From the NCBI GenBank assembly GCA_937924475.1, contig CALDSV010000009.1:1-64000 (forward strand): a stretch of 64,000 nt of DNA, in the 5' to 3' direction. Below, in pieces: positions 13,101-21,843 of this stretch. Below the pieces are notes generated by a model. It searched no databases, was not told where the DNA came from, and saw only the letters and a program-made list of their open reading frames with translations. Position numbers and translations under genes: made by a program. This DNA is from an uncultured bacterium (GTDB lineage: Bacteria > Nitrospirota > Thermodesulfovibrionia > Thermodesulfovibrionales > Thermodesulfovibrionaceae). Each line of letters opens with the position of its first letter. Within the stretch, counting starts at the first letter, position 1.

Positions 13101-13447
13101 AGAGAATCCTTTAAAGGTGTATCGTAGGGTATTGAAAAATATCTCTTTACTTGATTTTTAACGCTTACAGCTCTATTGTAGGGATGATAGGGATTACCAT
13201 CAATTTTTTCTACAACCTCTCCGTATTTTGTATCTAAAATTTTTACCCTTATGCCACATCTTACATTACAACCTAAACAAGCAGAATAAATAATTCTTCC
13301 CTCTTTATCTGGTAGTACACCCTCATATCGAGGACTTAAAATTCTTCCAATAGTAGGAGCATAACCAGTCACGAATACAGATGCACAGGCAAGTCCTACA
13401 AGTCCTTTAATAAAATCTCTTCTACTTATTTGTTTCATAACCTTCAC
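10091..13447 (-). CDS. TtrA-like molybdopterin oxidoreductase catalytic subunit, Tat-exported
   Basis: Catalytic subunit of a respiratory reductase of the DMSO-reductase superfamily. A Tat signal (SRRDFIKG, residues 8-15) begins the 1118-aa protein. Cys57, Cys60, Cys64 and Cys123 are spaced for a proximal 4Fe-4S cluster. Cys301 in HTSSCQLGYY lies where the molybdenum ligand is expected. The C-terminal domain holds the FTKHRSMFYYWMKQ and GDIITIETPTG regions that bind molybdopterin guanine dinucleotide. The CLGCNVRCGIRV start and the gene set (four-cluster ferredoxin, NrfD-like anchor) fit tetrathionate reductase TtrABC best, but arsenate, selenate or polysulfide reductase cannot be excluded. 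An insert rich in Lys and Glu at about 168-250 is unusual. Confidence 0.88.
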   Translation of the reverse strand: MKVMKQISRRDFIKGLVGLACASVFVTGYAPTIGRILSPRYEGVLPDKEGRIIYSACLGCNVRCGIRVKILDTKYGEVVEKIDGNPYHPYNRAVSVKNQVKRYFSIPYDTPLKDSLNYTGTLCGKGEDGIHYLYDPYRILAPLKRSGPRGSGKFKVISWQQLIKEVSEGGVIEETKEKIPGISDLFVYGKLKKAGFNPVEVLEEMKKDIEEIRNKIKEKEITDKETLQAKINSFKEKWSQKISPLKLEDILINPDRPDLGTKANQVVFYRGRGQAHADYFYRRWINDAFGSVNWLRHTSSCQLGYYAANKLWAGVTDLQMDVHSSKVIVMAGAQMGRLHPGATGQGLLIERAALGELKIYYVNPTAPRTTANGNIVWVPIKPGTDTALAMAILNVMFEKEWFNRDFLSIPSKKASEKAKQPIYTNATWLVIVEGDKAGQILKGKHVGASHENPIVYSSGYKDSDTVDRAELFNSGKVKVEGQEVGVKTVLQILKEEAQSKTLEEWSKICGVSVTTIINIAEDLYKNAPQSGTTVHRGLGMHPQGEYTVWSFRTIDTLLGNFHRKGGMLGRAEYLKSNDYLYDLKKVKNVSWGVPIDRHGVAYEDSFEFMFSGYPAKRPWYPLTPEEIYTEAFAGIDEGYPYPIKALMLYYANPVLSANYGVKFIETLKDTKKLPLFIGITTSINETYLYADYIVPDTTYLDGGTMGCQYVYASSGGVKTLETWRTPAVMPKTLKIGDCPNGHPKYASMWEFLIDIALNLGMPGFGEKAIGGNPEKEEYKDQKFSLFCVWEYIMRVFANSAMNGKDAGLIKEPTQEEIDFVEKNYPIAKFKDIVPKEWKYIAYGLARGGVFTNYESSFDENGFSKRKPPTEVLMLWNEKLAKTKNSITGKKFYGGPKYFELNDYANKELKKQIDGYPFTVIFPGSPLFTKHRSMFYYWMKQIMPENFALLHPDDAKATGIKSGDIITIETPTGYLDVKAIVEPSVMKGVIAIPVGMGRWADTAVMKPKYFKLKDEKINNSIKELPNKLELPKEAVNPVKELDEIRKKLLFTKSKKKYYEHLIPDSWRFSGVSPNVVSLIDTTTGNWSLLSWIGGAQVYFTVAKIRRKSKGKTEVPWIIW

Positions 13448-14495
13448 CTCTCAAAGGATATATTGATGAAAGTATTAAAAAAACTATAATACCCATTGCT
13501 ATGGGAGCTAAAGTTTCAAAGAACCACCAGCCATGGAGATGTAAATCTATTTTACCCATACCTGTTCTTGAAATTAGCTGACCATTGATAATAATATTCC
13601 ATTTATTAATAACAACTCCTACTAATGCTAGAGTATTTATAACGGTAAGGCTTTTATCATTATTCATGGCTTTTATAGAGAGAACTCCAGTAATTATGAA
13701 GATGAAAAAAGTTAAGATAAATAAAGGATATAAAGAGTAGATGGCACTAAAAGTTGTGTCTTTTACCTGAAAACTCCAGAAAATCATCTGAATAATTAAT
13801 AAAAAAGCCACGGCAAACGCAGCTAAAGAATGGATGAAAAGAAGCAAATTGTCATGTTTTTTCTTGAATAGGCTTCCAACGATCATTGCAAATGCAGTTG
13901 CTGAGAAAGTCTCAATGAAAAATAATGCTGGAAGCATACCCCAGTTTCTCCAACTCCATATCCATGTTTGATTAACAATGAGGGTGCTTGGATAGATTGA
14001 CCACATTAAGGAAAGGGGTAATAAAGCTATAAATATGATTTTAAGATAAGGGCTTAGTTTTTCATACTTTGCTTCATCTGCTTTCAAAAAAGAATATTTA
14101 GGATTTTTATTACTCATATAGATGAAAGTTGCCAAAGCCCCTAAGATGAAAGTAAGGGGCCATAAAAAACCTCCATATAGTGCCATAACAGAAATTCCAG
14201 GATATTTTTCAGTGGAGAATAGATGAGGTGTTAGCATCACTCTCCAAGCTCGGTGAGGCTCTAAACTATCTGCTAAGGGTCCTAAGAGTACAACTGAAAA
14301 AAAGGACAATCCTGTAATTAGAAATATGGGTATCCATTCTGTCATTCTGCGGCTAAAATAGGCTATAGCTGCTAAAAGAAAAAGTTCTGCTCCTGATATT
14401 AAAAAAGAGTAGGCAAAAGCCACTGGTTGCCATACAAGGTTTTCATTAAAATAGACATATCCAAAAGGATATGTAAATTGGGCTAAATCCATCAT
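13422..14495 (-). CDS. NrfD/TtrC-like polytopic quinol-oxidising membrane subunit
   Basis: Membrane anchor that passes electrons from menaquinol to the ferredoxin subunit. The 357-aa protein has about eight to nine hydrophobic segments, starting near residue 25 (FAYSFLISGAELFLLAAIAYF) and ending with PIAMGIIVFLILSSIYPL. Residues HLFSTEKYPGISVMALYGG and the run of aromatic residues are typical of NrfD/PsrC-family subunits. It overlaps the ferredoxin gene by 4 bp and the catalytic gene by 26 bp, so the three are one transcript. The length agrees with TtrC or PsrC; there are no heme-binding CxxCH motifs. Confidence 0.88.
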   Translation of the reverse strand: MMDLAQFTYPFGYVYFNENLVWQPVAFAYSFLISGAELFLLAAIAYFSRRMTEWIPIFLITGLSFFSVVLLGPLADSLEPHRAWRVMLTPHLFSTEKYPGISVMALYGGFLWPLTFILGALATFIYMSNKNPKYSFLKADEAKYEKLSPYLKIIFIALLPLSLMWSIYPSTLIVNQTWIWSWRNWGMLPALFFIETFSATAFAMIVGSLFKKKHDNLLLFIHSLAAFAVAFLLIIQMIFWSFQVKDTTFSAIYSLYPLFILTFFIFIITGVLSIKAMNNDKSLTVINTLALVGVVINKWNIIINGQLISRTGMGKIDLHLHGWWFFETLAPIAMGIIVFLILSSIYPLRGEGYETNK

Positions 14496-15013
14496 TCCAC
14501 CCCCTCATAATTAAGGTAATAAACTTGGGGTTTATTACCTGTAGTTGGTTTAAGTACGCTTAGATAAAGATTTGATTCTCCCATCCGTACAAAGAGCCTT
14601 GCTGAAGTGGGACATACCTCTACGCAGGCAGGAAGTCTTTCTGGGATTCTATGGGCACAGAATGTGCATTTATCTGCTACTCCTTTTACAGGATTTTGAA
14701 ATCTTGCTCCATAGGGACAAGCTTGAATACAGGCACCGCAACCCATACATATTTCATCATCAATAAGTATTAAGCCATCTTCTCTTTTGTATGTGGCTTT
14801 AACTGGACAGGCAGAAACACAGGTAGGATTATCGCAATGATTACAAATTTTAGGAAGGAAAAAAACAGTACCGTCTCTTTTTACGAATCTTTCCACCCAA
14901 GTTCTGAATACACCTATAGGAATGTTGTTTTCTGAGGCACAAGCTGCTACACAGGACATGCAACCATAACACTTAGAGACATCAATTACATAGGCATACT
15001 TCAATTGTGTCAT
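14492..15013 (-). CDS. Four-cluster 4Fe-4S ferredoxin electron-transfer subunit (TtrB/NrfC-like)
   Basis: Electron-transfer subunit linking the NrfD-like anchor with the molybdenum subunit. Four cysteine groups are visible: CYGCMSCVAAC, CNHCDNPTCVSAC, CMGCGACIQAC and CTFCAHRIPE...CVEVC, enough for four 4Fe-4S clusters. There is no N-terminal signal peptide (MTQLKYAYVIDVSKC), so export would be by piggy-back on the Tat signal of the catalytic subunit, as in TtrB-like or DmsB-like proteins. A GGAGG site precedes the ATG. As first gene of the minus-strand operon it follows the long intergenic region at 15014-15920. Confidence 0.93.
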   Translation of the reverse strand: MTQLKYAYVIDVSKCYGCMSCVAACASENNIPIGVFRTWVERFVKRDGTVFFLPKICNHCDNPTCVSACPVKATYKREDGLILIDDEICMGCGACIQACPYGARFQNPVKGVADKCTFCAHRIPERLPACVEVCPTSARLFVRMGESNLYLSVLKPTTGNKPQVYYLNYEGVE

Positions 15014-15497
15014 AAAATGCCTCCTTTTTAGTGGAACCTTTTAAAAATATTTAGATATTTCTTCCCAAAGAGCCCTTCGGTAAAACATATTTTGCTACTT
15101 GTCTTGAATTTACCTACTCTTATTTTATTGCTATCAATCCTTGCGAAGAATAGAAAATTTTTATTTTCATCTGAGTTAAAAACATTAGGATGCAATGTCT
15201 CTTTAATGGATTTGTGAGGATTTATCTTGTTTTTTATTGAATATTCCATAGTTATAAAAATTTTTTATTATCTCATTATATCGAATGAATGCCTCACTGT
15301 CAACTCTTAATTTTATTTTGTGTTTTTTTTTAGGATTATACAAACTTACTTTGAAAGTTGGATTATATGCCGTTAAATGCAAGGCTCAGGTAGGTATTAG
15401 TGGCAATCCTCTGTAGTAGGCTTTTTTGTTAAAATCTGGGAATATGGTATTGCTTCATCTTCGCAAAGCTCGGGTTCGCAATGAAGCCCACCCTCTG

Positions 15498-15533
15498 TCA
15501 TTGCGAGGGCACCGCAAGGTGCCCGTGGCAATC
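15498..15533. repeat. REP-like palindrome
   Basis: A perfect 7-bp stem GGGCACC/GGTGCCC with a GCAA loop at 15507-15524 lies inside an outer ATTGC/GCAAT pairing at 15500-15532. The sequence style (cattgcgaggg ... caatctgcc) is that of interspersed intergenic palindromes common in many bacterial genomes. Only one clear copy is in this window, so its repetitive nature is inferred. Confidence 0.5.
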
Positions 15534-15803
15534 TGCCATGGAGAGGATGCTTTTATGACTTAGAAGCAATACTTTGTTTTAATGTAATGCCACTATTTAA
15601 AGTGATATTAACAAAAGGTAGGCAAATGATATCTCTACTACTAAATAATCACTGCAGAAAGGCATGAATAAAATGAATTTGAAATTTAAAAGCAATAAAA
15701 AGTTCCACTTGACCTACGGAATATAACTTCTATTTTTATTGACAAATCATATTTTTATTTGTTTTAATATTTCTACCCACGAAGGGTTAAAAGGGTCATG
15801 AAG

Positions 15804-15840
15804 GCCGTGGAAGGGATGAATCCCTGACACGGCTTTTTTT
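15804..15840 (+). terminator. Strong hairpin with T-run upstream of the TonB receptor gene
   Basis: An outer stem GCCGTG (15804-15809) pairs with CACGGC (15828-15833), enclosing an inner stem GGGAT/ATCCC (15813-15824), followed by seven T residues (15834-15840). It sits about 80 bp before the TonB receptor start and in the same direction. It may be an intrinsic terminator of a short leader, that is, an attenuator or riboswitch expression platform. I could not match the sequence 5-prime of it to the classical cobalamin riboswitch consensus. Confidence 0.6.
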
Positions 15841-15920
15841 ATGAATTTAGACTCATGAAGAGTCTCAATCCTCTCTGAAGAGAGAAAAATTCAATATTTA
15901 TCAATTTAAGGAGGGTTGAG

Positions 15921-18170
15921 ATGTTTTATTTTTTAAGTTTTCTTCTATTCTTCCTTCTGTGTTTTTTCAATCAAGTTGGGGCTCAAGAAAAGTCCAAACA
16001 AGCTGACTTAGAGGAGGCATCCTTAGGAGAAATTGTGGTAACTGCCACAAGAACAGAAAAAGAAGTAGAGTCAGCTCCGGGAAGTATAAGTGTTGTTAAC
16101 AAGGATCGTATTGAACTCAAAGCACCTAAAACAATTGATCAAGCATTAAATGATATTCCAGGTTTATTAGTGGAAAGACTTAGAGGAATAATGGAAACTC
16201 GTCTTTCTCCTATAACTCTAAGAGGAATTGCTGGTCAACAAAGAGTTCTTATGCTAAGAGATGGAATTGTCTTGAATGATCCCACCACAGCCCATGCAAG
16301 ATTTGGAGGATTTTATCCAGAAGATCTTGATAGAGTTGAAATAGTAAAAGGTCCCTTCTCTTCTCTCTATGGAGGATATGCAATGGGTGGAGTTATAAAT
16401 TTTATTACCAAGATGCCAGAAAAAAGAGAGTTCACATTTAAATCAGGATATGGTTCCAGTTGGCAAAGAGGTAATTCTTGGGATGATCTTAGAAGATTCT
16501 ATGTTTCCTATGGAGATAAATTATGGGATAGCTTAAGTATATTTGTAAGTTATGGATTCCAGGGCATTAATGGTTTTCCAATGGAGTTAAATGTAAGTAG
16601 ATTTAAACCTCCAGCTAATATTGTAGGTTATGAAAATACCAATTTACCAACAGGTATTCCGGGTTATCTCATTGGTGATAGAGGAGATAATCGTTGGTGG
16701 GATGACGGCATTACCCTCAAACTTCAGTATGAGTTTACAAAAGAAACAAAGATAAATCTCTCATTCATGAGAAATCGTTACGAATATAACTATGATGACC
16801 CTCATACTTATTTAAGGGACCAATTTGGAAATCCCCTATGGAGTTATACAGTTTCTCTTTTTCCTCCTATAAAGGTGAATGAAAATACTTTTCTACCAGG
16901 CGCCGGAGGGAGGATTCAAAACTTATATTCTTTAGGTTTTGAATCTAATTTATGGAAGGACCTAAAGATGAAAATAAATCTCTCTTATTTTGACACTGAA
17001 AAAGATTGGTATGTTACTACATTAGAAGGGGCGACGAGATTTGGTTGCGGTTCAGATCCAACCAAATGTGGTACTGTAACCAATACTCCAGCAGAGGCTT
17101 ATATGATAGACTTGCAGTTTAGCCTTCCAATTTTTGCCAATCAAATCCTAACTTTCGGCGGTTTCATCAGACAAGAAAAAGGAAGTACAAAGGAAGAGTA
17201 CTTAAAAGATTGGAGAGATGAAAACTCTACTACAAGTCTTTCACAAGAATTTAGCGGAAAAGGTAGAACCTTTGCCCTTTTTATCCAAGATGAAATTATG
17301 CTACTCAATAATCTTACAGCCTATGTAGGTTTTAGGCAAGACTGGTGGAAAACCTATGATGGTTACATTAATAAGGTTGGACAAGCTGGATATCCAATAT
17401 CTTATGCTAAAAGATCAGTTGCCTCTTTTAGCCCAAAATTTGCTTTAGTATATAAACCTCTTAAAGACACTACTTTGCGAACTTCTATTGGAAAGGCTTT
17501 TAGACCTCCCACAATTTTAGAACTTTATAGAGATTTTATTCCTCCAGACAGAATAACAAGGATGGGAAATCCTGGTCTTGAACCAGAAACAGTCATATCT
17601 TGGGATTTAGGCATAGAACAAAAGCTTTGGAACGGATCTAAAATCTCTTTAACATATTTTGAAAACTATTTAAAGGATTTAATCTACTATAGGGATTTAG
17701 ATCTCCTAAGAAAACAACTTGTTAATGTTGGAAAGGCAGAATCCCGAGGAGTAGAATTTGAATTTGAGCAAAGAGTTGAAAAGTGGCTAAGATTATTTAC
17801 AAATATTACCTATACTTATTCTGAGATCAAGGAAAACGATGCGAATCCGAAAACTATCGGCTGCCGACTGACTTACACTCCACTGTTGACAGTAAATTCT
17901 GGAGTAGAAATTGAAACTTCGGGATTTTCAGCCACTCTTTTGAGCAGATATGTTTCTAAAAGATATCTTAATGATGACAATTCAGACAAGATAAATAATG
18001 TATTTGGCTCTCTTGATCCTTATTTTGTTGTGGATGGAAGAATTGCTTATCAAATAACAAAATCTGCAAAGATTGGTTTTTCAGTAGATAACATCCTCAA
18101 CAGAAAGTATTTCACATGGCATAAAGCCGCAGGAAGATCATGGTTTGCAGATCTTACATTAAAGTTTTAG
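15921..18170 (+). CDS. TonB-dependent outer-membrane receptor (BtuB-like)
   Basis: Outer-membrane beta-barrel that imports a metal complex or corrinoid with TonB energy. A hydrophobic signal (MFYFLSFLLFFLLCFF) ends near VGAQ. A TonB box-like stretch, EIVVTATRTEKEVESAP, follows at about residue 35, then the plug domain with VLMLRDGIVLND and VEIVKGPFSSLYGGYAMGGVINF. The barrel ends in a C-terminal phenylalanine (DLTLKF), the usual outer-membrane assembly signal. At 749 aa it is normal length. A GGAGGG site precedes the ATG. Because it heads an operon with a CobN-like chelatase and a BtuFCD-type importer, cobalt, nickel, a corrinoid or another metallo-tetrapyrrole are plausible ligands. Confidence 0.92.
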   Translation: MFYFLSFLLFFLLCFFNQVGAQEKSKQADLEEASLGEIVVTATRTEKEVESAPGSISVVNKDRIELKAPKTIDQALNDIPGLLVERLRGIMETRLSPITLRGIAGQQRVLMLRDGIVLNDPTTAHARFGGFYPEDLDRVEIVKGPFSSLYGGYAMGGVINFITKMPEKREFTFKSGYGSSWQRGNSWDDLRRFYVSYGDKLWDSLSIFVSYGFQGINGFPMELNVSRFKPPANIVGYENTNLPTGIPGYLIGDRGDNRWWDDGITLKLQYEFTKETKINLSFMRNRYEYNYDDPHTYLRDQFGNPLWSYTVSLFPPIKVNENTFLPGAGGRIQNLYSLGFESNLWKDLKMKINLSYFDTEKDWYVTTLEGATRFGCGSDPTKCGTVTNTPAEAYMIDLQFSLPIFANQILTFGGFIRQEKGSTKEEYLKDWRDENSTTSLSQEFSGKGRTFALFIQDEIMLLNNLTAYVGFRQDWWKTYDGYINKVGQAGYPISYAKRSVASFSPKFALVYKPLKDTTLRTSIGKAFRPPTILELYRDFIPPDRITRMGNPGLEPETVISWDLGIEQKLWNGSKISLTYFENYLKDLIYYRDLDLLRKQLVNVGKAESRGVEFEFEQRVEKWLRLFTNITYTYSEIKENDANPKTIGCRLTYTPLLTVNSGVEIETSGFSATLLSRYVSKRYLNDDNSDKINNVFGSLDPYFVVDGRIAYQITKSAKIGFSVDNILNRKYFTWHKAAGRSWFADLTLKF

Positions 18171-18187
18171 GAGAGATATAAGATAAA

Positions 18188-21100
18188 ATGAAAAAAATTT
18201 TAGCCTTGACAACTATAAACGACATGACAGCTTTCAGAGAGGCTGTTAGCCACATAAGAGGAGAATATGGTGAGATTGTGGCAGTTAAAAAAGTCTATTT
18301 TGATGAGTATGAAAATCCTGATATTTCCTCAGACAAACTTAAGGAGGAAATAGACACCTCTGAAATTGTTCTTATAGATATAAGAGGAGATAATAGATTA
18401 AGCCGAGAACTTCACCATCTCCTTGAAACAAAAGACAAAACAGTAGTTGTTTTAGTTGCAAGTGATCAAAACATTTGGAAGCTCACAAAAATGGGAAAAT
18501 TTAGAGGTGAAATGATTTTTAAAGGTGAAGAAAAAGAATTTAATCTTCAAACTTTTTTAAAAGTGAAGAAATTCTCAGAATTAACTGAAAAACTTGGGAA
18601 AATCCTCCCCTTCGGAACATTGAAAGATATGCGGAACTGGATTTTAGCTCAGCAATACTATAATGAAGGAGATACAGAAAATATAAAGAATCTTATTCTT
18701 CTACTTCTCAAGGAATATGCAGGAGTTAAAGGCATTAATAAAATTCCACCACCACAAACTTTCGAGTATGGAATATACTTACCAAAAATAGGCTTTTTTT
18801 ATGACATAGATGAATTTAAAAAAGCTCTTCCATACAATCCTGAAAATCCAACAGTGGGTGTTTTAATGTATGGAGGGATGCACTTCAATGAATGTAAGGC
18901 AATGGCAGATTTAATTTTCGAATATTTGCATAATGATGTAAACTTGATTTTTATCGTATCAAAGGTTCAGTACAACATTAAAGCCCTTTTCAAATATTTA
19001 AAAAATCTTAAAGTGGACCTGCTTCTGAATTTACAATACTTTAGAATTCATGGAGGTCCCTATGGAGGAGATCCAGAGCCAACTTATGAACTTCTAAGGG
19101 AATTGGATGTTCCTCTCCTGATAGGCCTTAGGTCATCATCTACTGATTTAGAAAAATGGAGACTTAGCAATGAAGGATTAAATCCAATAGAGATTGTAAT
19201 AGGTGTAACTTTACCAGAACTTGATGGAGCAATTGAACCTGTTTTTATCTCTGGATTGGAAGGTTTTAGTGACCCCTTTATGGGAAAAGTAAAAGAGCCT
19301 AAGGCATTAGAGGATAGGGTAGAAAAATTGGCAAAAAGGATTAAAAACTGGATAAATTTAAGAAAAATTCCAAATGAGAAAAAAAGAATTGCTATTCTCA
19401 CCTACAACTATCCCCCAGGAGAGGAAAACTTAGCCAGTGCTGGCTATCTGGATGTTTTTGAAAGTTTAAGGATTTTTTTAGAAAAATTAAAAGAAAGAGG
19501 TTTTTGTTTAGAAAAATCTGTCAATGATGTTAAAGAACTTTTTCTATCCAATACAATAATCAATACTCCTAAGTATTTGGATAAAACACCAGAAATTAAG
19601 ATACCTCTTTCCAAATATATTTTGTGGTTTAATAATCTTCCTGAATCTGTTCAAAAAAATGTTATGAAACATTGGGGAAAACCTCCAGGAAACATAATGG
19701 TTGATAACGAAGGGAATATTTTAATTCCAGGTGTAGTGATAGGAAACATATTTATAGGAGTTCAACCTTCAAGAGGTGTTCATGAGGATATTGATAAAGC
19801 CTATCATGACAGAGATTTACCGCCCCACCATCAATATTTAGCTTACTATTTTTTCTTGGAGAAAGAGTTTCAAGCTCACGCAATAATACACTTTGGGATG
19901 CACGGAACACTTGAATTTACAAAAGGTAAGGAGATAGCCCTCTCCTCAGAATGTTTCCCAGATATTCTTATTGGCAACCTGCCCAATATCTATTATTACT
20001 GGATTGGAAATCCATCTGAGTCAACAATTGCTAAGAGGCGTTCTTATGCGCTTTGTATTTCCCACAAATCTCCTCCCATGAAAACTTCAGGACTTTATGA
20101 AAAATACATAATTTTAGATGATCTTCTGAATCAATATGAGGATAACCCAGATGAAAAAACCTCAGAAGTTATTAAAGAAATTGCTACTGAGTTACATTTA
20201 AGCTCAGATATTTCTGAATTAAGAAGAGAACTATACAGAATGAAAAGGAGACTTATTCCTTACGGATTACATGTAATGGATAAAAAGTTTTCAGAAGAAG
20301 AAATTATCGACTATCTCCTTGGTGTTTTACGAATTGACCGAGAATTTCCCTCAATTCTTAAATTATTAGCAAATCACAGAGGGCTTGATTGGGATAAAGT
20401 GAAAGAAACTAAATTGGCTAATGAAATAGAAAATCAAGCAAAGGAAGTAATTAATGATTTGCTTAAAAATAACCAACCCAAAGAGCTACCAAAAGAGTAT
20501 CTAACCTATATAAGAACTATTGTAGAAAGTATTTATAAATCATCAGAAAGTGAAGCTATTTTACGTGCCTTAGAAGGAAGATATATCTTACCTGCACGTG
20601 CTGGTGATCCTATAAGAGATCCTGAAGTTTATCCCTCTGGTAGAGGAATGTATGCATTTGATCCAAGGCTTATTCCAACAGTGGCAGCAGAGGTAAGAGG
20701 GAAAAAGTCTGCAAATTTGCTAATTGAGTTCTATCTAAAGAAATATGGAAAATATCCAGAGAGTGTAGGAATTGTTCTTTGGGGATTTGAAACAATGAAA
20801 ACCGGAGGCGATACAATTGCCACTATACTCCATCTTCTCGGAGTAAGGATAAAACATAAAAAGAACCCTTGGCTAAAAGAGCTTGAAGTTATCTCTTTAG
20901 AGGAGTTAGGTAGGCCAAGAATCGATGTATTAATAACAATATGCGGTATTTTTAGGGATACCTTCGGTACGCATATTGATTTAATAAACAGAGCCATCAA
21001 AATGGTTTCAGAATTAAATGAACCACCTGAAAAGAATTTCGTTAGGAAACATTTTCTTCAACTAAAAGATAACTTAGATGACTACGCTCTTGCAAGAATT

Positions 21101-21823
21101 TTTGGTCCTTCTCCAACAGAGTATGCCACCTCCATGAGAACCTTAGTTGAAAGTAGCATATGGAAAGATGAAAGTGATTTAGTAAAAAGTTATGAGGAAA
21201 GCATGAGTTATGCTTACTTCAAGGGAAAAATAGAAAAAAATGAAAAAGCTTTTTCGAATTTGATTCAATTAATTGATATAGTAACTCAGGAAAGGGATAA
21301 CACAGAGTATGAAGTAACAGACTTGGATCATTATTATGAATTTTTAGGAGGTTTGTCGAGAACTGTTCAGGATAAAAAGGGACAAAAAGCTGATATTATG
21401 GTTATAGATTCTACGGAAGAGGATGTTGTAGCAGAAGATTTAAAATTGTCCATAGAAAGAGCTGTTAGAACAAGAATACTTAATCCTAAATGGATAGAGG
21501 GAATGTTAAGACATGATTTTCATGGTGCAAAGAAAATAAAAGATAGAGTGGAATATATTCTTGGTTTTGCCGCAACAACTGGAAAGGTTGAAAATTGGAT
21601 ATTTGATGATATAGCAGATAAGTTTATATTTAACGATGAGATGAGGAGTAAACTTTATCAAAATAATCCATATGCTACAATGAAAATGGCTGAGCTTTTA
21701 TTTGAATCTGCAAAGAGAGGCTATTGGAGAGCTGATGAAGAGAAAGTGAATCGATTATTAAGTTTAATAATGACAGCAGAAGAAGATATCATGGATGATG
21801 ATAAAGTTTTCAAGCTTGATTGA
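18188..21823 (+). CDS. cobN: CobN/BchH-like chelatase large subunit
   Basis: Large subunit of the AAA+ metal chelatase family, which inserts Co2+ (CobN) or Mg2+ (BchH/ChlH) into a tetrapyrrole. The 1211-aa protein is in the family size range. The central core shows VQPSRGVHEDIDKAYHD, HAIIHFGMHGTLEFTKGKE with the conserved histidines near residue 560-575, RAGDPIRDPEVYPSGRGMYAFDP and GGDTIATILHLLGVR. The gene is 17 bp after the TonB receptor and overlaps the binding-protein region. CobN homologues in TonB-linked clusters have been proposed to act in metal or corrinoid uptake rather than de novo synthesis; the true substrate here is not shown by sequence. Confidence 0.9.
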   Translation: MKKILALTTINDMTAFREAVSHIRGEYGEIVAVKKVYFDEYENPDISSDKLKEEIDTSEIVLIDIRGDNRLSRELHHLLETKDKTVVVLVASDQNIWKLTKMGKFRGEMIFKGEEKEFNLQTFLKVKKFSELTEKLGKILPFGTLKDMRNWILAQQYYNEGDTENIKNLILLLLKEYAGVKGINKIPPPQTFEYGIYLPKIGFFYDIDEFKKALPYNPENPTVGVLMYGGMHFNECKAMADLIFEYLHNDVNLIFIVSKVQYNIKALFKYLKNLKVDLLLNLQYFRIHGGPYGGDPEPTYELLRELDVPLLIGLRSSSTDLEKWRLSNEGLNPIEIVIGVTLPELDGAIEPVFISGLEGFSDPFMGKVKEPKALEDRVEKLAKRIKNWINLRKIPNEKKRIAILTYNYPPGEENLASAGYLDVFESLRIFLEKLKERGFCLEKSVNDVKELFLSNTIINTPKYLDKTPEIKIPLSKYILWFNNLPESVQKNVMKHWGKPPGNIMVDNEGNILIPGVVIGNIFIGVQPSRGVHEDIDKAYHDRDLPPHHQYLAYYFFLEKEFQAHAIIHFGMHGTLEFTKGKEIALSSECFPDILIGNLPNIYYYWIGNPSESTIAKRRSYALCISHKSPPMKTSGLYEKYIILDDLLNQYEDNPDEKTSEVIKEIATELHLSSDISELRRELYRMKRRLIPYGLHVMDKKFSEEEIIDYLLGVLRIDREFPSILKLLANHRGLDWDKVKETKLANEIENQAKEVINDLLKNNQPKELPKEYLTYIRTIVESIYKSSESEAILRALEGRYILPARAGDPIRDPEVYPSGRGMYAFDPRLIPTVAAEVRGKKSANLLIEFYLKKYGKYPESVGIVLWGFETMKTGGDTIATILHLLGVRIKHKKNPWLKELEVISLEELGRPRIDVLITICGIFRDTFGTHIDLINRAIKMVSELNEPPEKNFVRKHFLQLKDNLDDYALARIFGPSPTEYATSMRTLVESSIWKDESDLVKSYEESMSYAYFKGKIEKNEKAFSNLIQLIDIVTQERDNTEYEVTDLDHYYEFLGGLSRTVQDKKGQKADIMVIDSTEEDVVAEDLKLSIERAVRTRILNPKWIEGMLRHDFHGAKKIKDRVEYILGFAATTGKVENWIFDDIADKFIFNDEMRSKLYQNNPYATMKMAELLFESAKRGYWRADEEKVNRLLSLIMTAEEDIMDDDKVFKLD

Positions 21824-21843
21824 AAATAAAAAGGAGAAGAATC

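Larger units (their letters stand above)
15014..15920. other. Divergent intergenic region of about 0.9 kb
   Basis: No convincing gene is present. It separates the divergent reductase and uptake operons and must contain both promoters. A weak 73-codon minus-strand frame at 15028-15249 lacks a ribosome site. The region holds a REP-like palindrome at 15498-15533 and a hairpin with a T-run at 15804-15840. A second small inverted repeat (gactcatgaagagtc) lies at 15850-15864, just upstream of the TonB receptor gene. Confidence 0.6.

Noticed and set aside
15028-15249. 73-codon minus-strand frame upstream of the ferredoxin gene
   Set aside because: No ribosome site, no recognisable motif, low-complexity and atypical composition; more likely leader or non-coding sequence.
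15760-15840. Classical cobalamin riboswitch
   Set aside because: The context is tempting, but I cannot find the B12 box or the usual core; only a terminator-like hairpin is supported.
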